Assembly (NCBI GenBank): GCA_934385225.1
Contig: CAKRPQ010000073.1
Span: 1-10,548 of the forward strand
Length of the DNA: 10,548 bases
Origin: an uncultured Eubacteriales bacterium
Lineage (GTDB): Bacteria > Bacillota > Clostridia > Oscillospirales > CAG-272
Direction of reading: 5' to 3'
Each line of letters begins with the position of its first letter. Positions within the stretch are counted from its first letter, which is position 1. This document shows, piece after piece, positions 1 to 6,612 of this stretch. The notes under the pieces are model-generated. The model was not told the DNA's origin. It ran no database searches and saw only the letters and a list, made by a program, of their open reading frames with translations. Both the position numbers and the translations under genes were made by a program.

Positions 1-296
1 GCGGAGTGATTATTTCACTTATAAAACCGCAGTTTGAGGCAGGCAGACACGCTGTCGGCAAAAACGGCATAGTAAAGAAAAAAGAGGATAGGGAAGCTGC
101 CTTACGGCGAGTAATCGACTCCGCCGCCTCGTGCGGTCTTTACTGCCGCGACGTTATCCGTTCGCCTATCGACGGCGGCGACGGAAATATCGAATATCTT
201 GCGCTGTTTACAAAAGAGGCGGGCGGAACGCTTTTCCCGCCGACAAAGATAAAAATTCTTGCCGAAGGGAGGAAAACGAATGGCGGCGGGACTTAA
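1..296 (+). CDS. tlyA: TlyA family rRNA 2'-O-methyltransferase / hemolysin A, C-terminal part (5' end outside window)
   Basis: The reading frame is already open at the window edge (codons from position 3), so this is the last 97 residues of a protein of which roughly the first two thirds lie upstream. The visible part begins GVIISLIKPQFEAGR, the strand carrying the second lysine of the K-D-K-E tetrad of FtsJ/RrmJ-fold methyltransferases. The later segment GNIEYLALFTK holds the matching glutamate. TlyA proteins join an N-terminal S4 RNA-binding domain to this fold and 2'-O-methylate rRNA in some bacteria; many Firmicutes copies have not been tested. The GTG at 6 is an internal valine, not a start. 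The stop (294-296) lies 17 bases inside nadK, so the two are probably translationally coupled. Identification is by motif and by the familiar tlyA-nadK-argR-recN order. Confidence 0.9.
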   Translation, partial: GVIISLIKPQFEAGRHAVGKNGIVKKKEDREAALRRVIDSAASCGLYCRDVIRSPIDGGDGNIEYLALFTKEAGGTLFPPTKIKILAEGRKTNGGGT

Positions 297-1158
297 AAAA
301 ATCGGTCTTGTGACGAATTACAACATAAGAGAAAAAGCGGAAACGGCGGATCACGTTGTTGCTTTTCTCAAAAAATATCCGTGCGACATTTATATAAGCG
401 AGCTTATGAAAGACCGCGCACTGCGGCAAAAAAATATCGCGCAGTCGGCAAAATTCATACCGAATTCCGCGCTATACCGTGATCTTGATATGATAATCGT
501 TCTCGGCGGCGACGGTTCGATACTTTCGGCGGCGAGGTACTGCATCTCGTCGGGAACGCCGATACTCGGCATAAACCTCGGCAGGCTCGGATATATGGCG
601 GAGATTGAAGCGGACGAAACGGAGATGCTTTCGCGCCTCTTTGACGGAAACTTCCGAATAGAGGAGAGACTTATGCTCGACGTGAGCGTTTACAGAAAGG
701 GCGAGAGGCTTGTGAGCCATGCGTCGGCTCTGAATGACGCCGTTATTTCAAACGGTTCTGTTGCGCGAATGGTTGATATCGAGCTTTCCGAGGGCGGTGT
801 TTTTGTTTCAAATTACCGCTCTGACGGATTGATCTTTTCAACGCCGACAGGCTCTACCGCCTATTCGCTCTCGGCGGGCGGGCCCGTTGTCGACCCGAAA
901 ATGCAGTGTATCTGCGTGACGCCCGTATGCCCGCATTCGTTTGCGGCAAAACCGATTGTTTTTTCGGACGGCGCACTTCTTTCGGCAAAAAATATATGCG
1001 ACAGGGAAAAGAGCCTGTTCCTCACGCTTGACGGAAAGGTCAATATTGAACTTTTCAGGGGCGACACGGTAAAGGTAAAAAAATCGACCGCGGTAACAAG
1101 GCTCATAAAATTGAAGGACAAGGGTTTTTACTCTGTTCTTCACTCAAAAATGAATTGA
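280..1158 (+). CDS. nadK: NAD kinase (ATP-NAD kinase)
   Basis: Encodes a 292-residue cytosolic enzyme that phosphorylates NAD to NADP. Visible family motifs in order: LGGDGSIL (GGDG at 76-79, phosphate-donor and metal site), GINLGRLGYMAE (98-108), the substrate-binding LNDAVI (151-156), and STPTGSTAYSLSAGGP (187-202), followed by VTPVCPHS (213-220). Length matches bacterial NadK (about 270-300). The ATG at 280 is chosen because AAGGGAGG at 265-272 sits 7 bases upstream; an in-frame TTG at 259 would place that Shine-Dalgarno inside the gene. The start overlaps the end of tlyA by 17 bases and argR follows after 22 bases, so it belongs to one operon. All key residues appear present; NDAV replaces the commoner NEVV, a conservative difference. 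Confidence 0.96.
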   Translation: MAAGLKKIGLVTNYNIREKAETADHVVAFLKKYPCDIYISELMKDRALRQKNIAQSAKFIPNSALYRDLDMIIVLGGDGSILSAARYCISSGTPILGINLGRLGYMAEIEADETEMLSRLFDGNFRIEERLMLDVSVYRKGERLVSHASALNDAVISNGSVARMVDIELSEGGVFVSNYRSDGLIFSTPTGSTAYSLSAGGPVVDPKMQCICVTPVCPHSFAAKPIVFSDGALLSAKNICDREKSLFLTLDGKVNIELFRGDTVKVKKSTAVTRLIKLKDKGFYSVLHSKMN

Positions 1159-1180
1159 CAAAGCGAGAGGATTCGGTAAA

Positions 1181-1633
1181 ATGAAAAGCAAAAGACAGCA
1201 AAAAATCCTTGAAATAATAACGGGAAATAACGTCGAAACGCAGGACGAACTTATCGAATTGCTCCGAAAAAGCGGCTATGACGTGACCCAGGCGACGGTT
1301 TCGAGGGATATAAAGGAACTCAAACTCGCAAAGACGATGACAAACCACGGTACATACAGGTATGTACCGCAGATCGTTAGCGAACCCGACGGCGAAAAGC
1401 GTCTCGGCGGCGCACTTGCGGGCGCGGTCATAAGCGTTGATTACGCGGAGAATATCGCTGTCGTAAAGACGTATCCGGGTATGGCAAACGCCGTTGCCGC
1501 GGGCATCGACAAGGCGGAGCACGACTCTATTGTCGGCTGCGTTGCGGGCGATGACACCATCATAATCGTGACGAGGAGCAAAACACGCGCGTCCGAGCTC
1601 TGCGGTCAGATCAAAAGTATGCTCAGAGGTTAA
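1181..1633 (+). CDS. argR: Arginine repressor ArgR/AhrC
   Basis: A 150-residue protein of the usual ArgR length. The N-terminal winged helix (about 1-70) includes the recognition-helix signature VTQATVSRDIKEL (35-47). The C-terminal oligomerisation and arginine-binding domain (about 80-150) carries GMANAVAAGID (100-110) and VGCVAGDDTIIIV (118-130), where the GDD segment is the conserved arginine-contact region. The family forms hexamers that bind ARG boxes when arginine is present, repressing synthesis genes and in Firmicutes often activating catabolism. GAGAGG at 1165-1170 lies 10 bases before the ATG. It is followed after three bases by recN, the standard Firmicutes arrangement. I could not find a convincing ARG box in the intergenic regions of this window, so its targets probably lie elsewhere. 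Confidence 0.96.
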   Translation: MKSKRQQKILEIITGNNVETQDELIELLRKSGYDVTQATVSRDIKELKLAKTMTNHGTYRYVPQIVSEPDGEKRLGGALAGAVISVDYAENIAVVKTYPGMANAVAAGIDKAEHDSIVGCVAGDDTIIIVTRSKTRASELCGQIKSMLRG

Positions 1634-1636
1634 AAA

Positions 1637-3319
1637 ATGCTTTGTTCACTTCATATTGAAAACGTTGCCGTTATAAAAAAGCTCGACGTCGATTTTGATA
1701 AAGGTTTCAGCGCGCTTACGGGCGAAACGGGCGCGGGAAAATCGATCATTATCGACAGTATAAATATGCTTCTCGGCGAAAAAACACAGCGGGAGCTTAT
1801 CAGAACGGGCGAGGAAAAGGCGAGCGTTTCGGGCGTTTTTACGGAGCTTTCCGACGATTTGAAGTCAAAGATCGCGGAAATGGGATTTGAGACTGAGGAC
1901 GACGGCAGCATAATGCTCGGAAAGAGCATAACGACGGACGGAAAGTCGAAATACACCTTCTGCGGCAGAACCGTAACCGCAACACCGTATCGCGCGATAA
2001 CGTCGCTTCTTGTGAACATTCACGGTCAGAATGACAGCCGAAGATTCCTTGACCGAACGACGCATATCGACCTGCTTGACGCCTTTGCGGACGACGGCGA
2101 GGTGCTTTGCACATATAAAACCGTTTACGACGAATATAGGGCGACAAAAAAAGCGCTTGCGGAACTTGAGGGCGGTGACAAAGAGAAGAACAGACTTATC
2201 GAAATATACCGTTTCGAGCTTGCCGAAATTGACGCGGTAAAACCGCGCGAGGGCGAAGAAGAAGCACTTGAAGCGGAGTGCAAAAAACTGCGCAATATCG
2301 AAAAAATTATGAAGCAGACGTCGTTTGCTTATCGGATACTTTATTCGAGCGACAAGAGCGCGTCGGCGACATATCTGCTTGATCGCGCGGCATCGGCACT
2401 TTCGTCGATTTCCGACGTCATACCCGAAAGCGCGGAGCTTGCGGAGCGGCTTACTAATTGCCGATATGAAATAGAGGACGTCGCGATGACAGTCTCTGAT
2501 ATGTGCGGCGACGATTTTGGCAGCGACCCGACGGAAAAACTCAATAAACTCGAAGCCAGACTGGACGCAATTCAGAAGCTGAAACGCAAGTACGGCGAAA
2601 CGATAGCGGATATTCTTAAATTCAGAGCCGAGACTGCCGAAAAGCTCGATATGACGGAGCAGTCCGACGACAAAATCGCGGAATATAAAGAAAAGCTCCG
2701 CGTGCTCGCGGAAGACCTTAAAAAGAAAGCCGATGTGCTTCATAAAAAGCGTGAGGAAGCGGCGGAAATGATAGGAAACAGAATATCCGACGTGCTTGTT
2801 TTTCTCGATATGCCCCGAGTGTGTTTCGATACGCGTATTCTGCCGTGCGAGCCGAACGGAAAAGGCTTCGACGATGTTGAATTTCTCGTTTCGACGAACA
2901 TAGGCGAGCCGCTTAAACCGATGGTCAAAATAGCGTCGGGAGGCGAGCTTTCGCGAATAATGCTTGCGATGAAGAGCGTTCTTGCCGATGTGGACGAGGT
3001 CGGCACGCTGATATTCGACGAGATTGATACTGGCGTTTCTGGCAAGACCTCGCGCAAAATAGGCATAAAACTGAAAGAGATCTCAAAAAACGCGCAGGTT
3101 ATATGCGTGACGCACAGCGCGCAGATAGCGTCGCTTGCCGACACCCATTTTGAGATCGTCAAGGGCGAGGCGGACGGCAGAGCCGTTACGTCTCTGAAAA
3201 AACTCACGTATGAGGAGCGCGTTGAAGAAACGGCACGCCTCGTCGGCGGAATCGAAATAACTGAAACGCAGAAAAACGCTGCGAGAGAAATGATAAAAGA
3301 GGGCGAAACACTCATATGA
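1637..3319 (+). CDS. recN: DNA repair protein RecN (SMC-like ATPase)
   Basis: A 560-residue RecN, an SMC-related ATPase that acts early in double-strand break repair. The N-terminal lobe shows Walker A GETGAGKS (29-36) after LHIENVAVIKKLDVDF. A long charged, heptad-rich middle (about 150-360) fits the coiled-coil arms. The C-terminal lobe has the ABC signature SGGELSR (about 434-440), Walker B LIFDEIDTGVSG (about 458-469) and the switch-histidine segment VICVTHSAQIASLAD. Length agrees with the family (about 550-570). The ATG is three bases after the argR stop, with AGAGG from the argR end as ribosome site. The stop overlaps the next gene in an ATGA arrangement (3316-3319). The placement after argR is conserved in Bacillus and Clostridia. 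No truncation is seen. Confidence 0.97.
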   Translation: MLCSLHIENVAVIKKLDVDFDKGFSALTGETGAGKSIIIDSINMLLGEKTQRELIRTGEEKASVSGVFTELSDDLKSKIAEMGFETEDDGSIMLGKSITTDGKSKYTFCGRTVTATPYRAITSLLVNIHGQNDSRRFLDRTTHIDLLDAFADDGEVLCTYKTVYDEYRATKKALAELEGGDKEKNRLIEIYRFELAEIDAVKPREGEEEALEAECKKLRNIEKIMKQTSFAYRILYSSDKSASATYLLDRAASALSSISDVIPESAELAERLTNCRYEIEDVAMTVSDMCGDDFGSDPTEKLNKLEARLDAIQKLKRKYGETIADILKFRAETAEKLDMTEQSDDKIAEYKEKLRVLAEDLKKKADVLHKKREEAAEMIGNRISDVLVFLDMPRVCFDTRILPCEPNGKGFDDVEFLVSTNIGEPLKPMVKIASGGELSRIMLAMKSVLADVDEVGTLIFDEIDTGVSGKTSRKIGIKLKEISKNAQVICVTHSAQIASLADTHFEIVKGEADGRAVTSLKKLTYEERVEETARLVGGIEITETQKNAAREMIKEGETLI

Positions 3320-3831
3320 GCAAAGGAAATCAGGCGCAGAAAACCAATGCCATGCGTATGCTTGACAAGGCGAAAATAGAATATGAAGAAATGACGTATG
3401 TTCCCGACGAGAACGATCTTTCGGGAACTCACATAGCGTCGCAGATAGGGCTTGAACCCGAAAGAGTTTTCAAAACGCTCGTTGCGAGGGGCGATAAAAC
3501 GGGTCCGGTTGTTTTCTGCATACCGTGCGCAAAGGAAATAGACCTAAAAAAAGCCGCGGCGGCGACGGGAAACAAGAAAATAGAAATGATACACGTTAAA
3601 GATCTACTTTCGCTTACAGGATATATAAGAGGCGGCTGCTCTCCCGTCGGAATGAAGAAAAAATTCCCGACGTATATTGACAGATCGGCGGAGAATTTCG
3701 ATAAAATAACCGTCAGCGGCGGCGTCCGCGGAATACAGCTCCTTGTGGAGACGGCAAAGCTCATACCGTTTGTCGACGGAAAGCTGTGCGAGGTCACAAG
3801 GGGATCGGAGGACGAAGATGAACTTTCTTGA
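3316..3831 (+). CDS. ybaK: YbaK/EbsC-type Cys-tRNA(Pro) deacylase
   Basis: A 171-residue member of the YbaK/EbsC branch of trans-editing domains, which hydrolyse Cys-tRNA(Pro) mis-made by prolyl-tRNA synthetase. Family signatures visible: VFKTLVARG (51-59), whose K53 matches the functionally essential lysine of YbaK; TGYIRGGCSPVGMKKKFPT (101-119); and SGGVRGIQL (134-142). The gene shares ATGA with the recN stop, so translation is probably coupled; a modest AGAGGG at 3298-3303 lies 12 bases upstream. The C-terminus is acidic (GSEDEDELS), and its last 14 bases overlap the start of the next small gene. The family assignment is firm; the precise substrate (Cys-tRNA(Pro) rather than another mischarged tRNA) is inferred from the family. 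Confidence 0.93.
   Translation: MSKGNQAQKTNAMRMLDKAKIEYEEMTYVPDENDLSGTHIASQIGLEPERVFKTLVARGDKTGPVVFCIPCAKEIDLKKAAAATGNKKIEMIHVKDLLSLTGYIRGGCSPVGMKKKFPTYIDRSAENFDKITVSGGVRGIQLLVETAKLIPFVDGKLCEVTRGSEDEDELS
3807..3812 (+). promoter_or_regulatory. Ribosome-binding site of the 41-residue membrane mini-protein
   Basis: GGAGGA lies 5 bases before ATG 3818, inside the end of the ybaK-like gene. It is the feature that separates the real short gene from the longer in-frame extension beginning at 3743, which has no comparable site. Confidence 0.7.
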
Positions 3832-3943
3832 AACGAGTGTCAGAACGGGCGATACGTTCAACCCGGTGATAATAATCGCGATAGCAGCGGCGTGCGTGCT
3901 TGCCGTGATCGTGCTTGCCGCCGTCGGCAAAAGACGCAGATGA
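3818..3943 (+). CDS. Small single-pass membrane protein with a sorting-signal-like layout
   Basis: A 41-residue protein. A polar N-terminus (MNFLETSVRTGDTFNP) is followed by an unbroken hydrophobic segment at about 17-36 (V/I/A/L with one Cys) and a basic end GKRRR. This order, xTGD, hydrophobic helix, then positive tail, is the layout of a sortase cell-wall sorting signal, but here it stands alone with no secreted domain and no LPxTG. Topology by the positive-inside rule places the RRR tail in the cytoplasm. GGAGGA at 3807-3812 and a 14-base overlap with the ybaK-like gene support translation as the last gene of the operon. I cannot assign a function. It may be an uncharacterised small membrane protein or a sorting-tail peptide. 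The gene is well supported; the sorting idea is inference. Confidence 0.72.
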   Translation: MNFLETSVRTGDTFNPVIIIAIAAACVLAVIVLAAVGKRRR

Positions 3944-3976
3944 CAAAATCGCCCGAAAGAAAATATCGAAAATCTA

Positions 3977-4005
3977 TTGAAATTGTCGTAAATAAGTAGT
4001 ATAAT
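3977..4005 (+). promoter_or_regulatory. Sigma-A type promoter of argS
   Basis: TTGAAA (3977-3982), a 17-base spacer, and a perfect TATAAT (4000-4005). Transcription would begin near 4012, giving a leader of about 28 bases before ATG 4040. No terminator separates this promoter from the upstream operon, so read-through is possible. Confidence 0.85.
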
Positions 4006-4039
4006 AAAGCGTTACCTACTAAAACAACAGGAGTATTGT

Positions 4040-5746
4040 ATGCTGAAAATAAAATCATCTGTCGCGGGGGCTGTGCTTGACGAAATCAAAAAAGCGGCGC
4101 CGCAGACGGAACTTGACGCGGGAGAAGTCGCGGCAATGCTTGAATACCCACCCGATCCGTCGATGGGCGACCTCGCGCTTCCTTGCTTCAAATTGAGCAA
4201 AATTTTGCGCCGTTCTCCCGTGCAGATTGCCGAGGCGATAGCGACGGGACTTTCATCTCCGTGCTTAAAAAAAGCGGAGGCTGTGAACGGATATCTCAAT
4301 ATGTATATTTCCGATGCCTGCCTTTCGTCCGATGTGCTTGAAAAGGCACTTGAAAAAGGCGATAAGTACGGTGCGCCGTCATTCGGCGCGGGAAAGACCG
4401 TCGTTCTCGACTACTCGTCGCCGAACGTCGCAAAGCCTTTCCATATAGGACACCTCGGAACGACGGTAATAGGTCATTCGCTTAAAAAACTTCATCAGTT
4501 CGCGGGCTATAAGTGCATCGGCATAAATTACCTCGGCGACTGGGGAACGCAGTTCGGAAAACTCATCGTTGCTTACCGCAAATGGGGAAGTATGGACGAG
4601 ATAGAAAAGGGCGGCGTCGATAAACTCGTTGAGCTTTACGTTAAGTTCCATAACGAGGCGGAAAAGGATAAGACGCTTGAAGACGAAGCAAGAGCCGAAT
4701 TTACAAAGCTCGAACACGGCGATAAGGAAAATCACGAACTCTGGCGCAAATTCGTCGATATTAGCCTCCGCGAATACGAAAAAACATATAAGCTGCTCGG
4801 TATAGACTTCGACAGTTATAAGGGCGAGAGCTTTTATACCGACAAAATGCCCGCGCAGGTTGAGATTCTCCGCGAAAAAGGACTTCTCAAAATCGACGAC
4901 GGTGCGTCCATTGTCGACCTGTCGGAATACAATATGCCTCCGTGCCTTATTCTGAAACGCGACGGCTCGACGCTCTATCCTACGCGCGATATTGCCGCTG
5001 CGGTTTACAGAAAAAAAGAATATAATTTCGATAAGGCAATCTATGTTACGTCCGCAGGACAAAGTCTGCACTTTGCGCAGTGGTTCAAGGTCGTTGAGCT
5101 TATGGGATACGACTGGTACGACGAGCTTGTTCACGTCCCCTACGGTACGGTTTCGATAAACGGCGAAAAGCTCGCGACAAGAACGGGCAACGTAATTCTT
5201 CTCCGTGACCTCTTCGCGCTTGCGATAGATAAGGTCATGGGAATTATCAACGAGAGAAACCCCGATCTTGAAAACAAGGAAAAGGTTGCCGAGGAAGTCG
5301 GTGTCGGCGCGATAATCTTCTATTATCTTTCCAATAACAGAATGAGAGATATAAATTTTGTTATGGAGGACGCTCTCAGCTTTGACGGAAATACGGGTCC
5401 TTACGTTCAGTACGCGTATGCCCGTACCTGCTCTATACTTGCAAAAGAGCAGCCGAGGGACGGCGAGGATAAGATAACAACGGACGAGGAACGCGCGCTT
5501 CTTAAAGCGATTTCGCTGTTTGAAGAAAAGGTTTGCGAGGCAATAGATCAGTACGAGCCGTCCGTTATCGCAAGATATATACTTGACGTTGCGGTGGCAT
5601 TCAACCGTTTCTATCACGGTTGCCGTATCCTATCGGAAGAGGACGCGGATATAAAGAATACGAGACTGCGCATAACAAAAGCGACGCAGACAGTCCTCGG
5701 AAACGCATTCGAACTTATTTGCTTAAAGAAAACCGAAAAAATATAA
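4040..5746 (+). CDS. argS: Arginyl-tRNA synthetase
   Basis: A 568-residue class I synthetase that charges tRNA(Arg); length is typical (550-580). The N-terminal Add-1 domain (about 1-100) includes GDLALPCFKLSK (43-54). The catalytic domain has the HIGH motif as KPFHIGHLG (132-140), INYLGDWGTQFGKL (162-175), and a degenerate KMSKS equivalent EKLATRTGN (376-384), normal for many ArgRS. The C-terminal DALR anticodon-binding domain (about 450-568) starts with the conserved GPYVQYAYARTCSI. AGGAG at 4029-4033 lies 6 bases before the ATG. It has its own promoter and is followed by yebC after 11 bases. The short leader leaves no room for a T-box, so regulation by uncharged tRNA(Arg) through a leader is not supported here. 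Confidence 0.98.
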   Translation: MLKIKSSVAGAVLDEIKKAAPQTELDAGEVAAMLEYPPDPSMGDLALPCFKLSKILRRSPVQIAEAIATGLSSPCLKKAEAVNGYLNMYISDACLSSDVLEKALEKGDKYGAPSFGAGKTVVLDYSSPNVAKPFHIGHLGTTVIGHSLKKLHQFAGYKCIGINYLGDWGTQFGKLIVAYRKWGSMDEIEKGGVDKLVELYVKFHNEAEKDKTLEDEARAEFTKLEHGDKENHELWRKFVDISLREYEKTYKLLGIDFDSYKGESFYTDKMPAQVEILREKGLLKIDDGASIVDLSEYNMPPCLILKRDGSTLYPTRDIAAAVYRKKEYNFDKAIYVTSAGQSLHFAQWFKVVELMGYDWYDELVHVPYGTVSINGEKLATRTGNVILLRDLFALAIDKVMGIINERNPDLENKEKVAEEVGVGAIIFYYLSNNRMRDINFVMEDALSFDGNTGPYVQYAYARTCSILAKEQPRDGEDKITTDEERALLKAISLFEEKVCEAIDQYEPSVIARYILDVAVAFNRFYHGCRILSEEDADIKNTRLRITKATQTVLGNAFELICLKKTEKI

Positions 5747-5757
5747 GAGGTATAAAG

Positions 5758-6489
5758 ATGTCAGGACACAGTAAATGGAATAATATCAAGCATAAAAAAG
5801 AAAAAACCGACGCTCAGAAAGCCAAAGTCTTTACAAAGATAGGTAAGGAAATGGTTATTGCGATAAAGGCGGGCGGTGCAGACCCGACCTCCAATTCCAG
5901 ACTTCGTGACCTTATCGCAAAGGCAAAGGCGAACAACGTTCCGAACGACAATATCGAAAGAACGATAAAGAAGGCTGCGGGTCAGACCGACGTTGAGTAC
6001 GAGGAGCTTCGCTATGAGGGTTACGGTCCCGGCGGCGTTGCCGTTATCGTAAATACGACAACCGATAACAGAAACAGAACGGCATCGGACGTTCGCCACT
6101 ATTTTGATAAATTCGGCGGAAACCTCGGTCAGACGGGCTGCGTCAGCTACCTTTTCGAAGAAAAGGGCGTTATCGTAATTCTTGACGAGGACGACGAGAT
6201 TGACGAGGATAAGCTCATGGAAACGGCTCTTGAAGCGGGGGCGGCAGACTTCATCTCGGACGAGGATTGCTTTGAGATTTACACCGAAACGGACGATCTT
6301 GAAGCCGTGAGAGAAGCACTCGAAAAGGCGGGATATACGATAGAAAGCGCAGAGAAGAGTATGATTCCCTCGAACTACGTCTCGCTTGAAGACGAGGAAG
6401 ATCTCAAACATATGAATCTTCTCCTTGAACACCTTGAAGATAACGACGACGTTCAGGAAGTGTTCCATAACTGCGAGAACTGCGATTAA
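5758..6489 (+). CDS. yebC: YebC/PmpR family protein (probable transcriptional or translational regulator)
   Basis: A 243-residue protein of usual length, opening with the family signature MSGHSKWNNIKHKKEKTDAQ, then KVFTKIGKEM (about 23-32), RLRDLIAKAKANNVPNDNIERTI in the helical N-terminal domain, and YEGYGPGGVAVIV at the domain boundary. The C-terminal half is acidic, as is typical. Family members are described either as DNA-binding regulators (PmpR) or, in some bacteria, as ribosome-associated factors that ease translation of difficult motifs; the sequence does not decide between these. The ATG at 5758 is chosen because AAGAGG (5745-5750) lies 7 bases upstream and the signature begins exactly there; the frame stays open upstream only because it runs through argS. 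It is co-transcribed with argS and followed by a terminator. Confidence 0.96.
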   Translation: MSGHSKWNNIKHKKEKTDAQKAKVFTKIGKEMVIAIKAGGADPTSNSRLRDLIAKAKANNVPNDNIERTIKKAAGQTDVEYEELRYEGYGPGGVAVIVNTTTDNRNRTASDVRHYFDKFGGNLGQTGCVSYLFEEKGVIVILDEDDEIDEDKLMETALEAGAADFISDEDCFEIYTETDDLEAVREALEKAGYTIESAEKSMIPSNYVSLEDEEDLKHMNLLLEHLEDNDDVQEVFHNCENCD

Positions 6490-6524
6490 TTGTTATTAAA
6501 TCGCTATTAATCGCTGTTAATAGG
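6485..6524 (+). repeat. Short imperfect tandem repeat at the yebC 3' end
   Basis: Three to four degraded copies of a 10-11 base AT-rich unit: ATTAATTGTT (6485-6494), ATTAAATCGCT (6495-6505), ATTAATCGCT (6506-6515), then GTTAATAGG. The first copy contains the yebC stop codon, so the repeat spans the stop and the start of the 3' untranslated region. It probably arose by slippage; no function is evident. Confidence 0.6.
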
Positions 6525-6533
6525 TCAAAAAAG

Positions 6534-6566
6534 AGCAGGGAAAACGTTTGTTTTCCTTGCTTTTTT
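6534..6566 (+). terminator. Intrinsic terminator of the argS-yebC unit
   Basis: AGCAGGGAAAAC (6534-6545) pairs with GTTTTCCTTGCT (6550-6561) around loop GTTT: a 12-bp stem with one G-U pair, followed directly by a run of T residues (6562-6566). A-rich sequence on the left could extend pairing into the T-run. It ends 44 bases after the yebC stop. Confidence 0.9.
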
Positions 6567-6585
6567 CTTTCTCGTGTGATATAAT
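6557..6585 (+). promoter_or_regulatory. Extended -10 promoter of the M18 aminopeptidase gene
   Basis: TATAAT (6580-6585) is preceded by TGA, forming the extended -10 element TGATATAAT. At the 17-base distance lies a weak -35, TTGCTT (6557-6562), which is part of the right arm of the preceding terminator. Transcription would begin near 6592, giving a leader of about 20 bases. Confidence 0.75.
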
Positions 6586-6612
6586 TTAGAAAAAAGAAAG
6601 GTGGGTATAAAA

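Noticed and set aside
259..279. Earlier TTG start for nadK
   Set aside because: It would put the strong AAGGGAGG ribosome site inside the gene, and the ATG at 280 is ideally spaced from it.
1865..2743. Minus-strand open frame of 292 codons within recN
   Set aside because: Antisense to the recN coiled-coil region and low-complexity in composition; no supporting signals.
3915..3930. Hairpin TTGCCG-CCGT-CGGCAA at the end of the mini-protein gene, a possible operon terminator
   Set aside because: The stem is only 6 bp, lies inside the coding region and is followed by AAGACG rather than a T-run.
3944..4039. ARG box or T-box leader before argS
   Set aside because: No palindromic TGAATA/TATTCA-like box is present, and the leader of about 28 bases after the promoter is too short for a T-box.
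4379..5617. Long open frame (412 codons) on the minus strand within argS
   Set aside because: It lies wholly antisense to a clear arginyl-tRNA synthetase and arises from codon bias; no ribosome site or family motif is visible.
5620..5757. N-terminal extension of yebC from an upstream ATG
   Set aside because: The extension lies inside argS; the family signature MSGHSKWNNIK starts exactly at 5758 after a good ribosome site.
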